Shown piece by piece: positions 24,384 to 33,617 of a DNA stretch of 64,000 nt. Numbering within the stretch: the stretch's first letter is position 1; every line of letters begins with the position of its first letter. Below the pieces are notes generated by a model. That model had not been told where the DNA came from and did not search any database. It saw only the letters and a list, made by a program, of their open reading frames with translations. Source of the DNA: Bacillota bacterium (GTDB lineage Bacteria > Bacillota > Sulfobacillia > Sulfobacillales > Sulfobacillaceae); assembly GCA_026627065.1 (NCBI GenBank), contig JAPNUO010000003.1, positions 124,001 to 188,000 on the forward strand, read 5' to 3'. A program made the position numbers and the translations under genes.

Positions 24384-26471
24384 ATGTTGGCGAAGCCCAA
24401 GCCCTTGATTATCGTGGAATCCCCGGCGAAGGCCAAGACCATCAGCCGTTTTTTGGGAAGCCGTTATCAGGTCAAGGCCTCCATGGGGCATGTTCGGGAT
24501 TTGCCCAAAAGCCAATTTGGGGTGGACGTCGAGAAAGGCTTCGAGCCGCGCTACATTACCATCCGCGGCAAGGGCGGGTTGGTCAAGGAATTAAAAGAGG
24601 CGGCAAAGAAGACCGACCGGGTCTATCTGGCCACCGACCCCGACCGCGAAGGGGAGGCGATTGCCTGGCATTTGGGGGAGGCACTGGGCATTCCGCCTCA
24701 CGAGGCCCAGCGCATCCAGTTTCACGAGATTACCAAGGATGCGGTCACCGAAGCCATCCGCCATGCGCGGCCCATTGACATGAACTTGGTGGATGCCCAG
24801 CAGGCGCGCCGGGTGTTAGATCGCGTGGTGGGATATCAGTTGTCTCCGCTGCTGTGGCGCAAGGTGCGCCCAGGACTATCGGCGGGCCGCGTGCAATCGG
24901 CCGCGCTCAGGCTGATTGTGGATCGGGAGCGGGAAATCCAGGCGTTTACACCCGAAGAATACTTTACGGTGGAGTTGTCCCTGGCCACCGAGCCCGTGCT
25001 GGTCGCCGAGTATGCGGCACCGTGGGGCGACAAAGGGCGGCTTCGCCGCGAAGAGGCTGAAGCGCTGAACGCTTTGATCCAACCGCCAGCCACCGTGGTG
25101 GTGCGGTCAGTCAAGACGCGCGAGCGTCGTCGCCATGCAGCGCCGCCTTTTACCACCTCCACTTTGCAACAGGAGGCGTCGCGCCGCCTGGGGTTTTCCG
25201 TCAAGCGGACGATGAGCATTGCACAGCAATTGTACGAGGGATTGGATGTTGCCGGGGAGGGCACGGTGGGGCTGGTGACGTACATCCGGACGGATTCCAC
25301 CCGCGTGGCCGACGTGGCGGTCGAGGATGCCAAAGGCTACATCGAGGCGACGTTCGGTGCCGCTTTTTGGAAGGGTTCGGAGAGCCGCGCGGTCAAAAAG
25401 CGGCCCGGCGTGCAAGATGCCCATGAGGCGATTCGTCCGACATCGGTTCGTCGCCATCCTGACATGCTCAAAGATTCCCTGACCCGAGATCAGTGGCGGC
25501 TGTACCGTCTTATCTGGGAACGCTTTCTGGCGAGCCAGATGGCTCCGGAAGTGTCCGACGTGACCACGGTGGAGCTTGTCTATGGAGAGCACGTGTTCCG
25601 CGCCCACGGGGCGGTGGTGACTTTTCCCGGCTTTACCGTCCTTTATCAAGAAGCGCAGGAAGAAGACAACCGCGAGGCTAAACTGACGGCATTGCCTCCG
25701 CTCGAAGAGGGCCAGACGGTGCCGGTCCTGGCCGTCAAGCCTTTGCAGCATTTTACCGAGCCGCCCCCGCGCTTTACGGAAGCGAGCCTGGTGAAAACGC
25801 TGGAAGAGTTGGGCATTGGACGGCCGTCGACGTACGCCCCCATTATTGATACCTTGCTGCAGCGAGATTACGTCCGCCGTGAACAGCGCAAGCTGGTGCC
25901 AACTGAGCTGGGCGGCGTGGTGGTCGATCTTTTGCAAAAGTATTTTCCAGAAATTGTGGACATTTCCTTTACAGCGGCGGTGGAAAATCAGCTGGACCGC
26001 ATTGAAGACGCGGAGCTCAGCTGGCGGGAGGTATTGCATGCCTTTTACGAGCCGTTTAAGGCTGAATTAGCGCGGGCCGACGAGGATATTGAAAAGGTCG
26101 CACTGGCAAGCGAAGAGACCGAGGAAACCTGTGCCGTCTGCGGCCGTCCTATGGTGATTAAGTACGGCCGCTTCGGAAAATTCTTGGCGTGTTCGGGATA
26201 CCCCGAGTGCACCAACACCCAGCCGCTGGTGGAAAAGACCGGCGGTGTGTGTCCGAAGTGCGGCGGAGATTTGGTGGTGCGCCGCTCCAAGCGTGGACGG
26301 ACGTTTTACGGGTGTCGGGCGTATCCGCAATGCGATTTCGTCACCTGGTGGCGGCCGACCGAAAAGACCTGCCCGCGGTGTGGGGCATCGATGGCTCTGA
26401 GGCGGAAAGGTCGGCAGGACACCTTAGTGTGCCTGAAGGAGGGATGTGGTTATGAAGAAGAAGCCCAGTGA
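24384..26471 (+). CDS. topA: DNA topoisomerase I
   Basis: This type IA topoisomerase relaxes negative supercoils. The Toprim domain starts LIIVESPAKAKTISRFLG and contains ATDPDREGEAIAWH (near residues 83-96). The catalytic tyrosine is in YIRTDSTRVAD near residue 300. Three C-terminal zinc-finger motifs are seen, two full four-cysteine fingers (CAVCGRP...CSGYPEC and CPKCGGD...CRAYPQC) and a third CPRCG...CLKEGC. The ATG at 24384 is chosen for the GGGAGG site; the ATG at 24369 is possible. The length is 695 aa. It heads the topA-trmFO-xerC-hslVU-codY block, whose next gene starts within its last codons. Confidence 0.97.
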   Translation: MLAKPKPLIIVESPAKAKTISRFLGSRYQVKASMGHVRDLPKSQFGVDVEKGFEPRYITIRGKGGLVKELKEAAKKTDRVYLATDPDREGEAIAWHLGEALGIPPHEAQRIQFHEITKDAVTEAIRHARPIDMNLVDAQQARRVLDRVVGYQLSPLLWRKVRPGLSAGRVQSAALRLIVDREREIQAFTPEEYFTVELSLATEPVLVAEYAAPWGDKGRLRREEAEALNALIQPPATVVVRSVKTRERRRHAAPPFTTSTLQQEASRRLGFSVKRTMSIAQQLYEGLDVAGEGTVGLVTYIRTDSTRVADVAVEDAKGYIEATFGAAFWKGSESRAVKKRPGVQDAHEAIRPTSVRRHPDMLKDSLTRDQWRLYRLIWERFLASQMAPEVSDVTTVELVYGEHVFRAHGAVVTFPGFTVLYQEAQEEDNREAKLTALPPLEEGQTVPVLAVKPLQHFTEPPPRFTEASLVKTLEELGIGRPSTYAPIIDTLLQRDYVRREQRKLVPTELGGVVVDLLQKYFPEIVDISFTAAVENQLDRIEDAELSWREVLHAFYEPFKAELARADEDIEKVALASEETEETCAVCGRPMVIKYGRFGKFLACSGYPECTNTQPLVEKTGGVCPKCGGDLVVRRSKRGRTFYGCRAYPQCDFVTWWRPTEKTCPRCGASMALRRKGRQDTLVCLKEGCGYEEEAQ

Positions 26472-27786
26472 CCGCGTGACCGTGGTGGGCGGGGGCCTCG
26501 CGGGCTCAGAGGCCGCTTACCAACTGGCAGAACGGGGAGTGTTCGTCGACTTGTACGAGATGCGCCCGATCACCATGACTCCTGCGCATCATACCGGGCA
26601 ATTTGCGGAGTTGGTCTGCTCGAACTCGTTTGGGGCGAACGAAGGGGTGTCCCCGGCGGCGCTTCTCAAAGAGGAGATGCGCTTATTCGGATCGCTGATC
26701 CTGAAAGCCGGGGATCAAGCGCGGGTGGACGCAGGGTCGGCGTTGGCAGTGGATCGGGAAAAGTTCAGTGCCGAGGTGACGCGGGTCATTGAATCCCACC
26801 CTCGGATCGCGATTCACCGTGAGGTGGTGGAGCGCATTCCCGACGGCCCGACGATTATCGCGACAGGGCCGTTGACTCATGAATCCCTGACGGCTGATCT
26901 CATTCGCCAATTAGGAGAGGATCCCCTGTCGTTTTTTGATGCGGCCGCGCCCATCGTGTTTGGGGAAAGCATTGACATGGATTACGCGTTTTACGGGTCG
27001 CGCGAAGGGGGCCAGGACTACATCAACTGTCCCTTGACGAAAGAACAGTACGAGCGCTTTTACGAGGCCCTGGTGACAGCAGAGCAGCACGAGAAACATG
27101 ACTTCGAAGACGCCTCCTTTTTTGAAGGGTGTCTACCGATTGAGGAATTGGCGCGGCGGGGGTTTAAGACCCCGTTGTTCGGTCCCATGAAGCCGGTGGG
27201 GTTGTCGAATCCGTTGGAAGGCGGGCGCCGACCCTATGCGGTGGTGCAGCTGCGCCGCGACAACGCCGCCGGCTCGCTGTGGAGCCTCGTGGGATTTCAG
27301 ACTAATCTCAGGTGGGGCGAACAAAAGCGCGTCTTTCAGATGATTCCCGCGCTGCATCGCGCAGAATTTGCCCGCTATGGAGTGATGCACCGCAACACCT
27401 ACTTGAAGAGCCCTAAGATACTCACGGCGGCGCTCAACACCCGCATGCGGCCCGACTTATGGCTGGCCGGGCAAATGATTGGGGTGGAAGGATACATGGA
27501 ATCGGCCGCGTCAGGGATCCTTGCGGCACTGAACGCTGCCCGCTACGTAGAAGGCGAAGACCCTCTGGTGTTGCCGCGGGAAACCATGATGGGCGCGCTC
27601 TTTTACTACATCAGTCATACCGATCCGGCTTCCTTCCAGCCGATGAACGCCACCTTTGGCCTCTTTGATTTGCCGCCGGAAGCTCAGGCCATCAAGGACA
27701 AGCGGGAGCGCCGGCAGTGGCTCAAAGACCGGGCGCTTCGCACCTTGGCCGATTTCTTGGATCAACGGGTTTCGCATTATGCCTAA
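26452..27786 (+). CDS. trmFO: tRNA (m5U54) methyltransferase, folate/FAD-dependent
   Basis: TrmFO forms ribothymidine at position 54 of tRNA, using methylenetetrahydrofolate and FADH2. The FAD-binding motif VVGGGLAGSEAAYQLAERG is at the N terminus, followed by the family motifs LYEMRP and ELVCSNSFGAN, with the conserved cysteine in LVCSNS. The protein is 444 aa, as usual. The ATG at 26452 lies 9 bases after GAAGGAGGG, better than a GTG at 26446. It overlaps the end of topA by 20 bases and overlaps xerC by 8. Confidence 0.96.
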   Translation: MKKKPSDRVTVVGGGLAGSEAAYQLAERGVFVDLYEMRPITMTPAHHTGQFAELVCSNSFGANEGVSPAALLKEEMRLFGSLILKAGDQARVDAGSALAVDREKFSAEVTRVIESHPRIAIHREVVERIPDGPTIIATGPLTHESLTADLIRQLGEDPLSFFDAAAPIVFGESIDMDYAFYGSREGGQDYINCPLTKEQYERFYEALVTAEQHEKHDFEDASFFEGCLPIEELARRGFKTPLFGPMKPVGLSNPLEGGRRPYAVVQLRRDNAAGSLWSLVGFQTNLRWGEQKRVFQMIPALHRAEFARYGVMHRNTYLKSPKILTAALNTRMRPDLWLAGQMIGVEGYMESAASGILAALNAARYVEGEDPLVLPRETMMGALFYYISHTDPASFQPMNATFGLFDLPPEAQAIKDKRERRQWLKDRALRTLADFLDQRVSHYA

Positions 27787-28663
27787 GCCAATGCCGGATC
27801 AGGTCCAATCTTTTCTCTGCTACCTGGAGGTGGCGGCCGAGGTCTCCGAACATACGCGGCGGGCCTACGAAAGCGACCTCAGGCAATTTTTTGAGATGGT
27901 GGGCAAGGCCGAGGAGATCACCACCAAAGATATCCGCCGCTATTTGGTGGCGTTGAGCCAGGCGGGGGTCAGTCCCCGCAGCATTGCGCGCAAGCTCGCC
28001 GTGGTTCGGAGCTTTTACCGGTATTTGGAACGGCAAGGACTGGTCGCGGAAAATCCGGCGCGCCGCGTCTTGGCGCCGCGGTTTCGGCGTGGATTGCCGC
28101 GAGCGCTGACGGTGGACGAGATGCGCCAATTCATTGAAGCGGCGATGCGCGAGCGCGGGCCGTTGGGCCTGCGCAATTGGGCCTTAATCGAACTGATGTA
28201 CGGCGGGGGCCTCCGGAGCCAGGAAACCGTAGACCTGAATCTAAGCGATATCAATCGCCGGACCGGCATGGTCGCTGTCAAGGGGAAAGGCGGGAAGCCG
28301 CGCTTGGTGCCCATTGGCCGGAAGGCGTTGGAGGCCTTGGACGCCTATCTCACCGGTGGGCGTCCCCAATTGGCCCGGACCGGGGAAGCGGCTCTCTTCG
28401 TAAACGCCCGCGGCACCCGGCTGACGACCCGCAGCGTGCGCCGGATTATCAAGGCGACCTTGGTCAAAAGTGCGCTTCGGCGCAATATTAGTCCCCATTG
28501 GCTGCGCCATTCCTACGCCACGCACATGCTCATGGGGGGAGCGGATCTGCGCACCGTCCAGGAACTTTTAGGGCACAGCAGCCTGAGCACGACTCAGCTG
28601 TACACGTATGTGTCCCAAGAACAGCTGAGCCGCATCTACCACGAAACCCATCCGCGGGCGTAA
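27779..28663 (+). CDS. xerC: Site-specific tyrosine recombinase XerC/CodV
   Basis: This recombinase resolves chromosome dimers at dif with its XerD partner. The N-terminal SAM-like DNA-binding domain is at about 5-90. The catalytic residues are the arginine in [12 protein letters not shown], the lysine in [23 protein letters not shown] (His and Arg), the histidine in [11 protein letters not shown] and the tyrosine nucleophile in LYTYVS. The length is 294 aa. The position between trmFO and hslV matches codV of Bacillus. The ATG at 27779 overlaps trmFO by 8 bases; ATG 27791 is an alternative. Nothing suggests a mobile integrase. Confidence 0.95.
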   Translation: MPKPMPDQVQSFLCYLEVAAEVSEHTRRAYESDLRQFFEMVGKAEEITTKDIRRYLVALSQAGVSPRSIARKLAVVRSFYRYLERQGLVAENPARRVLAPRFRRGLPRALTVDEMRQFIEAAMRERGPLGLRNWALIELMYGGGLRSQETVDLNLSDINRRTGMVAVKGKGGKPRLVPIGRKALEALDAYLTGGRPQLARTGEAALFVNARGTRLTTRSVRRIIKATLVKSALRRNISPHWLRHSYATHMLMGGADLRTVQELLGHSSLSTTQLYTYVSQEQLSRIYHETHPRA

Positions 28664-28685
28664 AATGGCGAAAGGGGGAAATGAT

Positions 28686-29228
28686 GTGACGGAGTTCCAC
28701 GGGACGACCATTCTCGCGGTGGTCAAAGAGGGGCAGGCCGTGATTGGCGGCGACGGCCAGGTGACTTTTGGACAAAACACGATTATGAAACACACCGCCA
28801 AGAAGGTGCGGCGGCTCTATCACGGCCAGGTGCTGGCAGGATTTGCCGGCGCGGTGGCGGATGCCTTGACCCTATTTGAACGGTTTGAGGGAAAACTGGA
28901 GGAGAGTCACGGCAACTTGCCGCGGGCAGCCGTGGCGCTCAGCCGCGAGTGGCGCACTGACCGCATGCTGGGCAAGCTGGAGGCGTTGCTCTTGGTGGCC
29001 GACCGGGAAAACCTCTTTTTGCTGTCGGGCACCGGTGAGGTGATCGAACCGGATGACGGCATTGCGGCGGTCGGTTCGGGAGGCAGTTATGCTTTAGCGG
29101 CCGCGCGGGCTTTGATATCCATCAACGCAGCCCTGACTCCACGGGAGATCGTGGAACGATCGCTCGGCATTGCGGCGGATATTTGTATTTACACCAACCA
29201 TCATCTCACGATTGAGTCACTGGATTAG
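28686..29228 (+). CDS. hslV: HslV (ClpQ/CodW) proteasome-like peptidase subunit
   Basis: HslV is the peptidase of the HslUV ATP-dependent protease. The product is 180 aa with [25 protein letters not shown] and [14 protein letters not shown], closely matching Bacillus ClpQ. I place the start at GTG 28686, preceded by AAAGGGGGAAA. This gives M-TEFHG-TT, the same spacing before the double threonine as Bacillus MSSFHATT. The ATG at 28665 would add seven residues and lacks a good site. HslU follows after ten bases. Confidence 0.94.
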   Translation: MTEFHGTTILAVVKEGQAVIGGDGQVTFGQNTIMKHTAKKVRRLYHGQVLAGFAGAVADALTLFERFEGKLEESHGNLPRAAVALSREWRTDRMLGKLEALLLVADRENLFLLSGTGEVIEPDDGIAAVGSGGSYALAAARALISINAALTPREIVERSLGIAADICIYTNHHLTIESLD

Positions 29229-29238
29229 GAGGGCGACT

Positions 29239-30645
29239 ATGGATGAGGCGTTGTTAACCCCCGCGCGCATTGTCGAAGAGCTGGACAAATACATTGTCGG
29301 GCAAAAAGAGGCGAAGCGTGCCGTGGCTATTGCCCTGCGCCACCGCTGGCGCCGCAGCCGTCTCGATCCCGAGTTGCAGGAGGAAATTACTCCCAAAAAT
29401 ATTTTAATGATTGGGCCCACGGGCGTGGGAAAGACAGAGGTGGCGCGCCGCCTGGCCCGCCTGCTTAAGGTGCCGTTTATCAAAGTCGAGGCTACCAAGT
29501 TTACCGAGGTAGGCTACGTCGGGCGCGATGTGGACGCCATGGTGCGCGATCTGGTGGAGACGGCGATTCGCATGGTGAAGGAAGAGCGAAGCCAGCAAGT
29601 GCGTGAGCGCGCTGAACGGCTAGCGGAAGACCGCATTGTCGATGCGCTGGCGCCCTATCCTGACGAGAGCGGGACGACCATGCGAAACCCCTTTGAGATG
29701 TTTTTTGGCGGATCGTCCAATCCTCACGTGGCGCGTCCGGTGGACTCGGAAGAACGTCGGCGCATCGAGGAAGAGCGGCGCAAGATCCGAGAAAAGCTTC
29801 GCATGAAGGCCATGGAACATGAGGTCATCGAAGTGGAAGTGGAAGATCCCGGACCGGCCATCCCGTTTATGGGCAATATTCCCGGCATGGAAAATCAGGT
29901 CAATTTAGGCGAGATGTTTCAGGGACTCTTGCCCAAGCGGACCAAGCGGCGAAAGATGACGGTGGCTGAGGCGCGCAAGGTGCTGACTCAGGAAGAGGCG
30001 GACAAACTGATTGATGCCGATGCTGTGACCGCTGAGGCGATTTGGCGCACTGAGCAGCAAGGGATTATCTTTATCGACGAATTTGACAAGATCGCCGGCG
30101 GACACGAGGGGATGCACGGGCCGGACGTGTCTCGGGAAGGGGTGCAGCGCGATATCCTGCCGATTGTGGAAGGGTCGACGGTGCAAACCAAATACGGGCC
30201 GGTCAAAACGGATCACATTTTATTCATTGCGGCGGGAGCCTTTCACGTGTCGAAGCCGAGCGACCTCATCCCGGAGCTGCAGGGGCGTTTTCCTATTCGG
30301 GTAGAGTTCGACGCCTTGACGGAAGAGGATTTTTACCGCATTCTGACAGAACCGCGGCACTCGCTGGTCTTTCAGTATCAAGCGCTGCTCAAAGCCGAAG
30401 GCGTGGATGTGCGGTTTGACGAAGGGGCGCTCAGGCGCATGGCTCGCTATGCTTACCAAGTCAACCGCGACAGCGAAAACATCGGCGCTCGGCGCTTACA
30501 CACCATCATCGAAAAAGTGTTGGAGGAACTGAGCTTTAGCGCGCCGGACCTTGCTGGCCAAACCATCACAATTACCGATCACTACGTTGACGAGCGGCTT
30601 GCCAAAATCGCCGACAACATTGACATCAATAGGTATATACTCTGA
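29239..30645 (+). CDS. hslU: HslU (ClpY/CodX) ATPase subunit
   Basis: HslU is an AAA+ unfoldase that feeds substrates into HslV. N-terminal [23 protein letters not shown] is followed by Walker [14 protein letters not shown] near residue 58. An intermediate domain with a charged coiled region comes next, then Walker [12 protein letters not shown] near 275 and the sensor [15 protein letters not shown]. The C-terminal tail ends RYIL, the type that inserts into HslV. The length is 468 aa. The ATG at 29239 follows AGGAGGG. Confidence 0.97.
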   Translation: MDEALLTPARIVEELDKYIVGQKEAKRAVAIALRHRWRRSRLDPELQEEITPKNILMIGPTGVGKTEVARRLARLLKVPFIKVEATKFTEVGYVGRDVDAMVRDLVETAIRMVKEERSQQVRERAERLAEDRIVDALAPYPDESGTTMRNPFEMFFGGSSNPHVARPVDSEERRRIEEERRKIREKLRMKAMEHEVIEVEVEDPGPAIPFMGNIPGMENQVNLGEMFQGLLPKRTKRRKMTVAEARKVLTQEEADKLIDADAVTAEAIWRTEQQGIIFIDEFDKIAGGHEGMHGPDVSREGVQRDILPIVEGSTVQTKYGPVKTDHILFIAAGAFHVSKPSDLIPELQGRFPIRVEFDALTEEDFYRILTEPRHSLVFQYQALLKAEGVDVRFDEGALRRMARYAYQVNRDSENIGARRLHTIIEKVLEELSFSAPDLAGQTITITDHYVDERLAKIADNIDINRYIL

Positions 30646-30680
30646 ATTTTTATTTTCGTCATCACCTTTATCCACTTTCG

Positions 30681-30689
30681 TGCTATAAT
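30681..30689 (+). promoter_or_regulatory. Extended -10 promoter for codY
   Basis: TGCTATAAT fits the TGn-TATAAT extended -10 consensus and lies about 48 bases before the codY start, in the AT-rich gap after hslU. No clear -35 is seen. It would let codY be expressed separately from the topA-hslU block. Confidence 0.55.
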
Positions 30690-30736
30690 GGAGTCGTGAA
30701 ATGCGTAGTTCACGTCGAACAAAGGGGGACGTTGTC

Positions 30737-31519
30737 GTGGAAACATTGCTGGAAAAGACCCGGCGCATTAATCGACTCTTGCAGCGATCGGCAGGCCATC
30801 CGGTCAACTTTGAGGAAATGGCCAAGATTTTGAGCGAACTCATTCAGGCCAACGTTTACGTTGTCAGTCGGCGCGGCAAGATTTTGGGCTATTCCTTGCT
30901 TGACGGATTTGAGTGCAACGTCATGGTCCAGGAAGTGCTAGCGCCCGAAGTCTTCCCGCAAAGCTACAATCAAGGCTTGTTGAAAGTGGATGAAACCTAT
31001 CCCAATATTTCGCAGGAAAAGCGGCAGTGCGTTTTCTTCCACGAAAAGCCTTGCTTGTACGAGAACAAGATTACCACCATTGTACCGGTCAACGGAGGCG
31101 GAGATCGCCTGGGTACGCTGGTGCTGTCCCGGTTTGGTCGAGAGTTTAACGACGAAGACTTGATCCTGGCGGAGTACAGCGCCACCGTGGTGGCGATGGA
31201 AATTTTGCGGTCCAAGTCTGACGAGCTGGAGATGGAAGCGCGTAAGAAGGCCGCGGTGAAGGTGGCCATCGATACCCTTTCTTACTCCGAGCTGGAGGCC
31301 GTTCAGCACATTTTTGAAGAGCTGGGCGGGCCTGAGGGGCTTCTGGTGGCGTCCAAGATTGCGGACCGGGTCGGCATTACGCGGTCTGTGATTGTGAACG
31401 CTCTGAGGAAGTTCGAGTCGGCCGGCGTGATCGAATCGCGAAGCCTGGGGATGAAAGGAACCCATATCCGCGTGTTGAATGACCGCCTCTTGGGCGAGCT
31501 GAAGAAGCTGCAGCGTTAG
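30737..31519 (+). CDS. codY: GTP/branched-chain amino acid-sensing global repressor CodY
   Basis: CodY is a Firmicute regulator that represses metabolism and transport genes when GTP and isoleucine, leucine or valine are plentiful. The protein has an N-terminal GAF sensor domain (about 1-155; [29 protein letters not shown]) and a C-terminal winged helix-turn-helix ([24 protein letters not shown], then SRSLGMKGT). GTG 30737 with AAAGGGGGA upstream gives 260 aa, the usual CodY length; an ATG at 30701 would add 12 residues. In Bacillus a flagellar gene flgB follows codY, but here a terminator and a convergent GntR gene follow. Confidence 0.97.
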   Translation: METLLEKTRRINRLLQRSAGHPVNFEEMAKILSELIQANVYVVSRRGKILGYSLLDGFECNVMVQEVLAPEVFPQSYNQGLLKVDETYPNISQEKRQCVFFHEKPCLYENKITTIVPVNGGGDRLGTLVLSRFGREFNDEDLILAEYSATVVAMEILRSKSDELEMEARKKAAVKVAIDTLSYSELEAVQHIFEELGGPEGLLVASKIADRVGITRSVIVNALRKFESAGVIESRSLGMKGTHIRVLNDRLLGELKKLQR

Positions 31520-31536
31520 TTTAGCAGAGCCGCGGC

Positions 31537-31568
31537 GCCTCCCTAGCATGTCTAGCGGAGGCTTTTTT
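31537..31568 (+). terminator. Rho-independent terminator of codY
   Basis: The stem GCCTCC/GGAGGC, extended by CTA/TAG across a single-base bulge, is followed by TTTTTTAT. It starts 17 bases past the codY stop. The stop of the convergent gntR gene lies at its far end. Confidence 0.85.
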
Positions 31569-32220
31569 ATGATGAGGGGGTGGGCTGCGGCAGGCGCCGG
31601 AGGATGTGGTCGAGGGCGTCCATAATATGGCGGTCGACCGCTTCTTGCACATGACGACCGGATTCGAGGGCGTCAAGGAGAGGCGCATGACCTTCGGCCA
31701 ACGCGCGAAGATCCAGGGAGCTTTGGGGTTGAAGGCTGATAAATTGAAAGATAGGTTCGGCGATAATGAGCCAATGGCGCAACAGCAGGTGGTGGCCAGC
31801 CGCCCGCATCATCGCTTCGTGAAAGGCAAAGTCCCCTTGGATGACTGCTTTCCAATCGCCTTGCCGCGCGCCCGCCTCCATTACGCCCAACTGGCGCCGG
31901 AGCTCGGCCAGCAACTGGGAGCGCGCCCGCGTCAAAGCTAAGTCGGCCGCATAGCGCTCCAGCAGCGACCGCAAGGTGGCGACCTCCCAGAGCGAATCGC
32001 GACTGTACGACCGCACGACGCATCCTCGGTGCGGCACGTATTCCACGAGTCCCTCGGTTTCAAGGCGGCGCAGCGACTCCCGGAGCGGCCCGCGACTGAT
32101 CCCCAGTTCCTGGGCCAACGCGGCCTCGTTGATGCGGGTGCCGGGCGCCAAAAGACCGCGGGCAATGCGCTCGCGCAGGGCATTCTCCGCCCATTGAGTG
32201 ATGGATGGCGGCCGACGCAT
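31567..32220 (-). CDS. GntR-family (FadR subfamily) transcriptional regulator
   Basis: The 217-aa DNA-binding regulator has an N-terminal winged helix (INEAALAQELGISRGPLRESLRRLETEGLVEYVPHRGCVV) and a helical FCD ligand-binding domain with the acidic/His pattern (GDFAFHEAMMRAAGH). It is divergent to the enolase-like operon and very likely controls it via the palindrome at 32317-32335. The ATG at 32220 has GAGGGG just upstream; a TTG at 32232 directly abuts a GGGAGGAAG site. The ligand is unknown, perhaps a hydroxy acid such as glycerate given the neighbouring kinase. Confidence 0.88.
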   Translation of the reverse strand: MRRPPSITQWAENALRERIARGLLAPGTRINEAALAQELGISRGPLRESLRRLETEGLVEYVPHRGCVVRSYSRDSLWEVATLRSLLERYAADLALTRARSQLLAELRRQLGVMEAGARQGDWKAVIQGDFAFHEAMMRAAGHHLLLRHWLIIAEPIFQFISLQPQSSLDLRALAEGHAPLLDALESGRHVQEAVDRHIMDALDHILRRLPQPTPSS

Positions 32221-32284
32221 AAAACCCCTCAACTTCCTCCCAATGGGTCATTTAGCGATATTTTACCAGATCGATGTCTATCAC

Positions 32285-32312
32285 TTGGCAATTCACAAAA
32301 TAGGCGTAATAT
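32285..32312 (+). promoter_or_regulatory. Putative promoter of the enolase-like/glycerate kinase operon
   Basis: TTGGCA (32285-32290), a 16-base spacer and TAATAT (32307-32312) form a plausible sigma-A promoter. The predicted transcription start, near 32319, falls inside the GntR operator palindrome. Confidence 0.45.
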
Positions 32313-32316
32313 ATAA

Positions 32317-32335
32317 ATTGTTGACAGTCAACAAT
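32317..32335. promoter_or_regulatory. GntR operator palindrome
   Basis: ATTGTTGACAGTCAACAAT is a perfect 19-base palindrome (9-bp arms around a central A), immediately before the ribosome binding site of the enolase-like gene and downstream of the putative -10. FadR-type GntR regulators bind short palindromes of this TTGT...ACAA kind, so repression by the divergent regulator is the natural reading. Confidence 0.75.
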
Positions 32336-32348
32336 AGGAGAGGATGGC

Positions 32349-33617
32349 ATGGCCTATTTGAAATCGCTGACCTTAGCGGAGGTCTTGGACGCCCGGGGCG
32401 ATCCCACCGTGGGAGCCTACGTGACCACGGATCAAGGGCTGCGCGCCGCGGCCTTTGCTCCCAGCGGCCGTTCCACGGGTCGCCACGAGGCGGTGGAGGT
32501 GCGCGACGGCGACGAGGAGTGGTACGGCGGCCGCGGGGTGCGCCGGCACCTGGCCCGGGTCGCCCGTGACGTGGCAGAAGCCCTGGAGGGTTTGCCACTC
32601 GATATTGCCCGGATCGACGAGATCTTGAGGCGCCTCGACGGCGCTGGCGCGAAGCCGCACCTCGGTGCCAATGTAACGTCCGCCGTGTCCCTAGCGGTAG
32701 CCAAAGCGGCGGCGCTCAGCCACAATGTGCCCCTGTACCAATACCTGAATCCGTTGGCGAGAACGCTGCCGGTGCCGCAAATGAACCTCATCAACGGCGG
32801 GCGGCATGCTTTCAATGAGACGCCGATCCAGGAATTTCTCGTGCTGCCGTTAGGGGCGCCGAGCGTTCAGGCGGCGCTAGAGTGGACCATGCGGGTGTAC
32901 CGCGCGTTAAGCGAGATTGTCCGGCAGCGCTATGGGCAGCACGCCTTGAATCCCGGCGACGAAGGGGGATTGACGCCGGATGTGCCGACGGTTCAGATTG
33001 GGCTCGACTTGATGAGCCGGGCGGTAGAGCAATGCGGTTTGAGCGACGGCATGCGCTTTGGCCTAGATATGGCGGCCACCCATCTTTACGAGCCGTCCAC
33101 CCAGCGCTACCACATCGACCGCCCTTACAGCCGCGACGAATTGTTTGATCTTTACGCCGAGGTCGCGGCCCAGCGCCGGGTGATCTCGATCGAGGATCCG
33201 GTTCAAGAAGACGACTTGTCGGGTTTGGCGTTGTTGACGCGCCGACTCGACATCCAGCTCGTGGGCGACGATTTGTTCGTGACTAGCCCGGTTCGGGTCA
33301 GGGAAGCCATTCGCCAAAAGGCGGGGAATGCGCTGCTCTGGAAGTTCAATCAAATCGGCACCCTCTCTGAGGCGTGGGCCGCGGCTGAACTGGCAAAACG
33401 GCACGGTTATGAGATTGTGGTCTCCGAGCGCAGCGGAGAAACCGAAGATGCGGCCATTGCGGACTTGGCGGTGGCGTTGGGGGCTTCGCAGATCAAGACA
33501 GGGGCGCCGGTGCGCGGCGAGCGCACTGCCAAGTACAACCGCCTCCTGGAAATTGAGCGGGAACTGGGTTCGCAAGCCCAGCATGCCGGGGAAGCCTTGA
33601 TGGGGCGCTATGGCTAA
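32349..33617 (+). CDS. Divergent enolase paralogue
   Basis: This 422-aa enolase-fold protein is expected to interconvert 2-phosphoglycerate and phosphoenolpyruvate or act on a related acid. Conserved elements are NGGRHAFNETPIQEF, the acid GDEGG, the metal ligands in GLDMA, SIEDP and GDDLF, the lysine in LLWKFNQIGTL and QIKTGAPVRGERTAKYN. Altered elements are DSRGNPTVE to DARGDPTVG, SGASTG to SGRSTG, and the SHRSGETED motif to SERSGETED (histidine to glutamate). The ATG follows AATAGGAGAGG. It overlaps the glycerate kinase gene by 8 bases. It is unlikely to be the housekeeping enolase. Confidence 0.85.
   Translation: MAYLKSLTLAEVLDARGDPTVGAYVTTDQGLRAAAFAPSGRSTGRHEAVEVRDGDEEWYGGRGVRRHLARVARDVAEALEGLPLDIARIDEILRRLDGAGAKPHLGANVTSAVSLAVAKAAALSHNVPLYQYLNPLARTLPVPQMNLINGGRHAFNETPIQEFLVLPLGAPSVQAALEWTMRVYRALSEIVRQRYGQHALNPGDEGGLTPDVPTVQIGLDLMSRAVEQCGLSDGMRFGLDMAATHLYEPSTQRYHIDRPYSRDELFDLYAEVAAQRRVISIEDPVQEDDLSGLALLTRRLDIQLVGDDLFVTSPVRVREAIRQKAGNALLWKFNQIGTLSEAWAAAELAKRHGYEIVVSERSGETEDAAIADLAVALGASQIKTGAPVRGERTAKYNRLLEIERELGSQAQHAGEALMGRYG

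Noticed and set aside
27779-28663. Possible phage or ICE integrase
   Set aside because: Motifs, length and position between trmFO and hslV match chromosomal xerC/codV, not a mobile-element integrase.
32349-33617. Housekeeping enolase of the glycolytic operon
   Set aside because: Core motifs are altered and the gene is in a GntR-controlled catabolic operon without gap, pgk, tpi or pgm neighbours.
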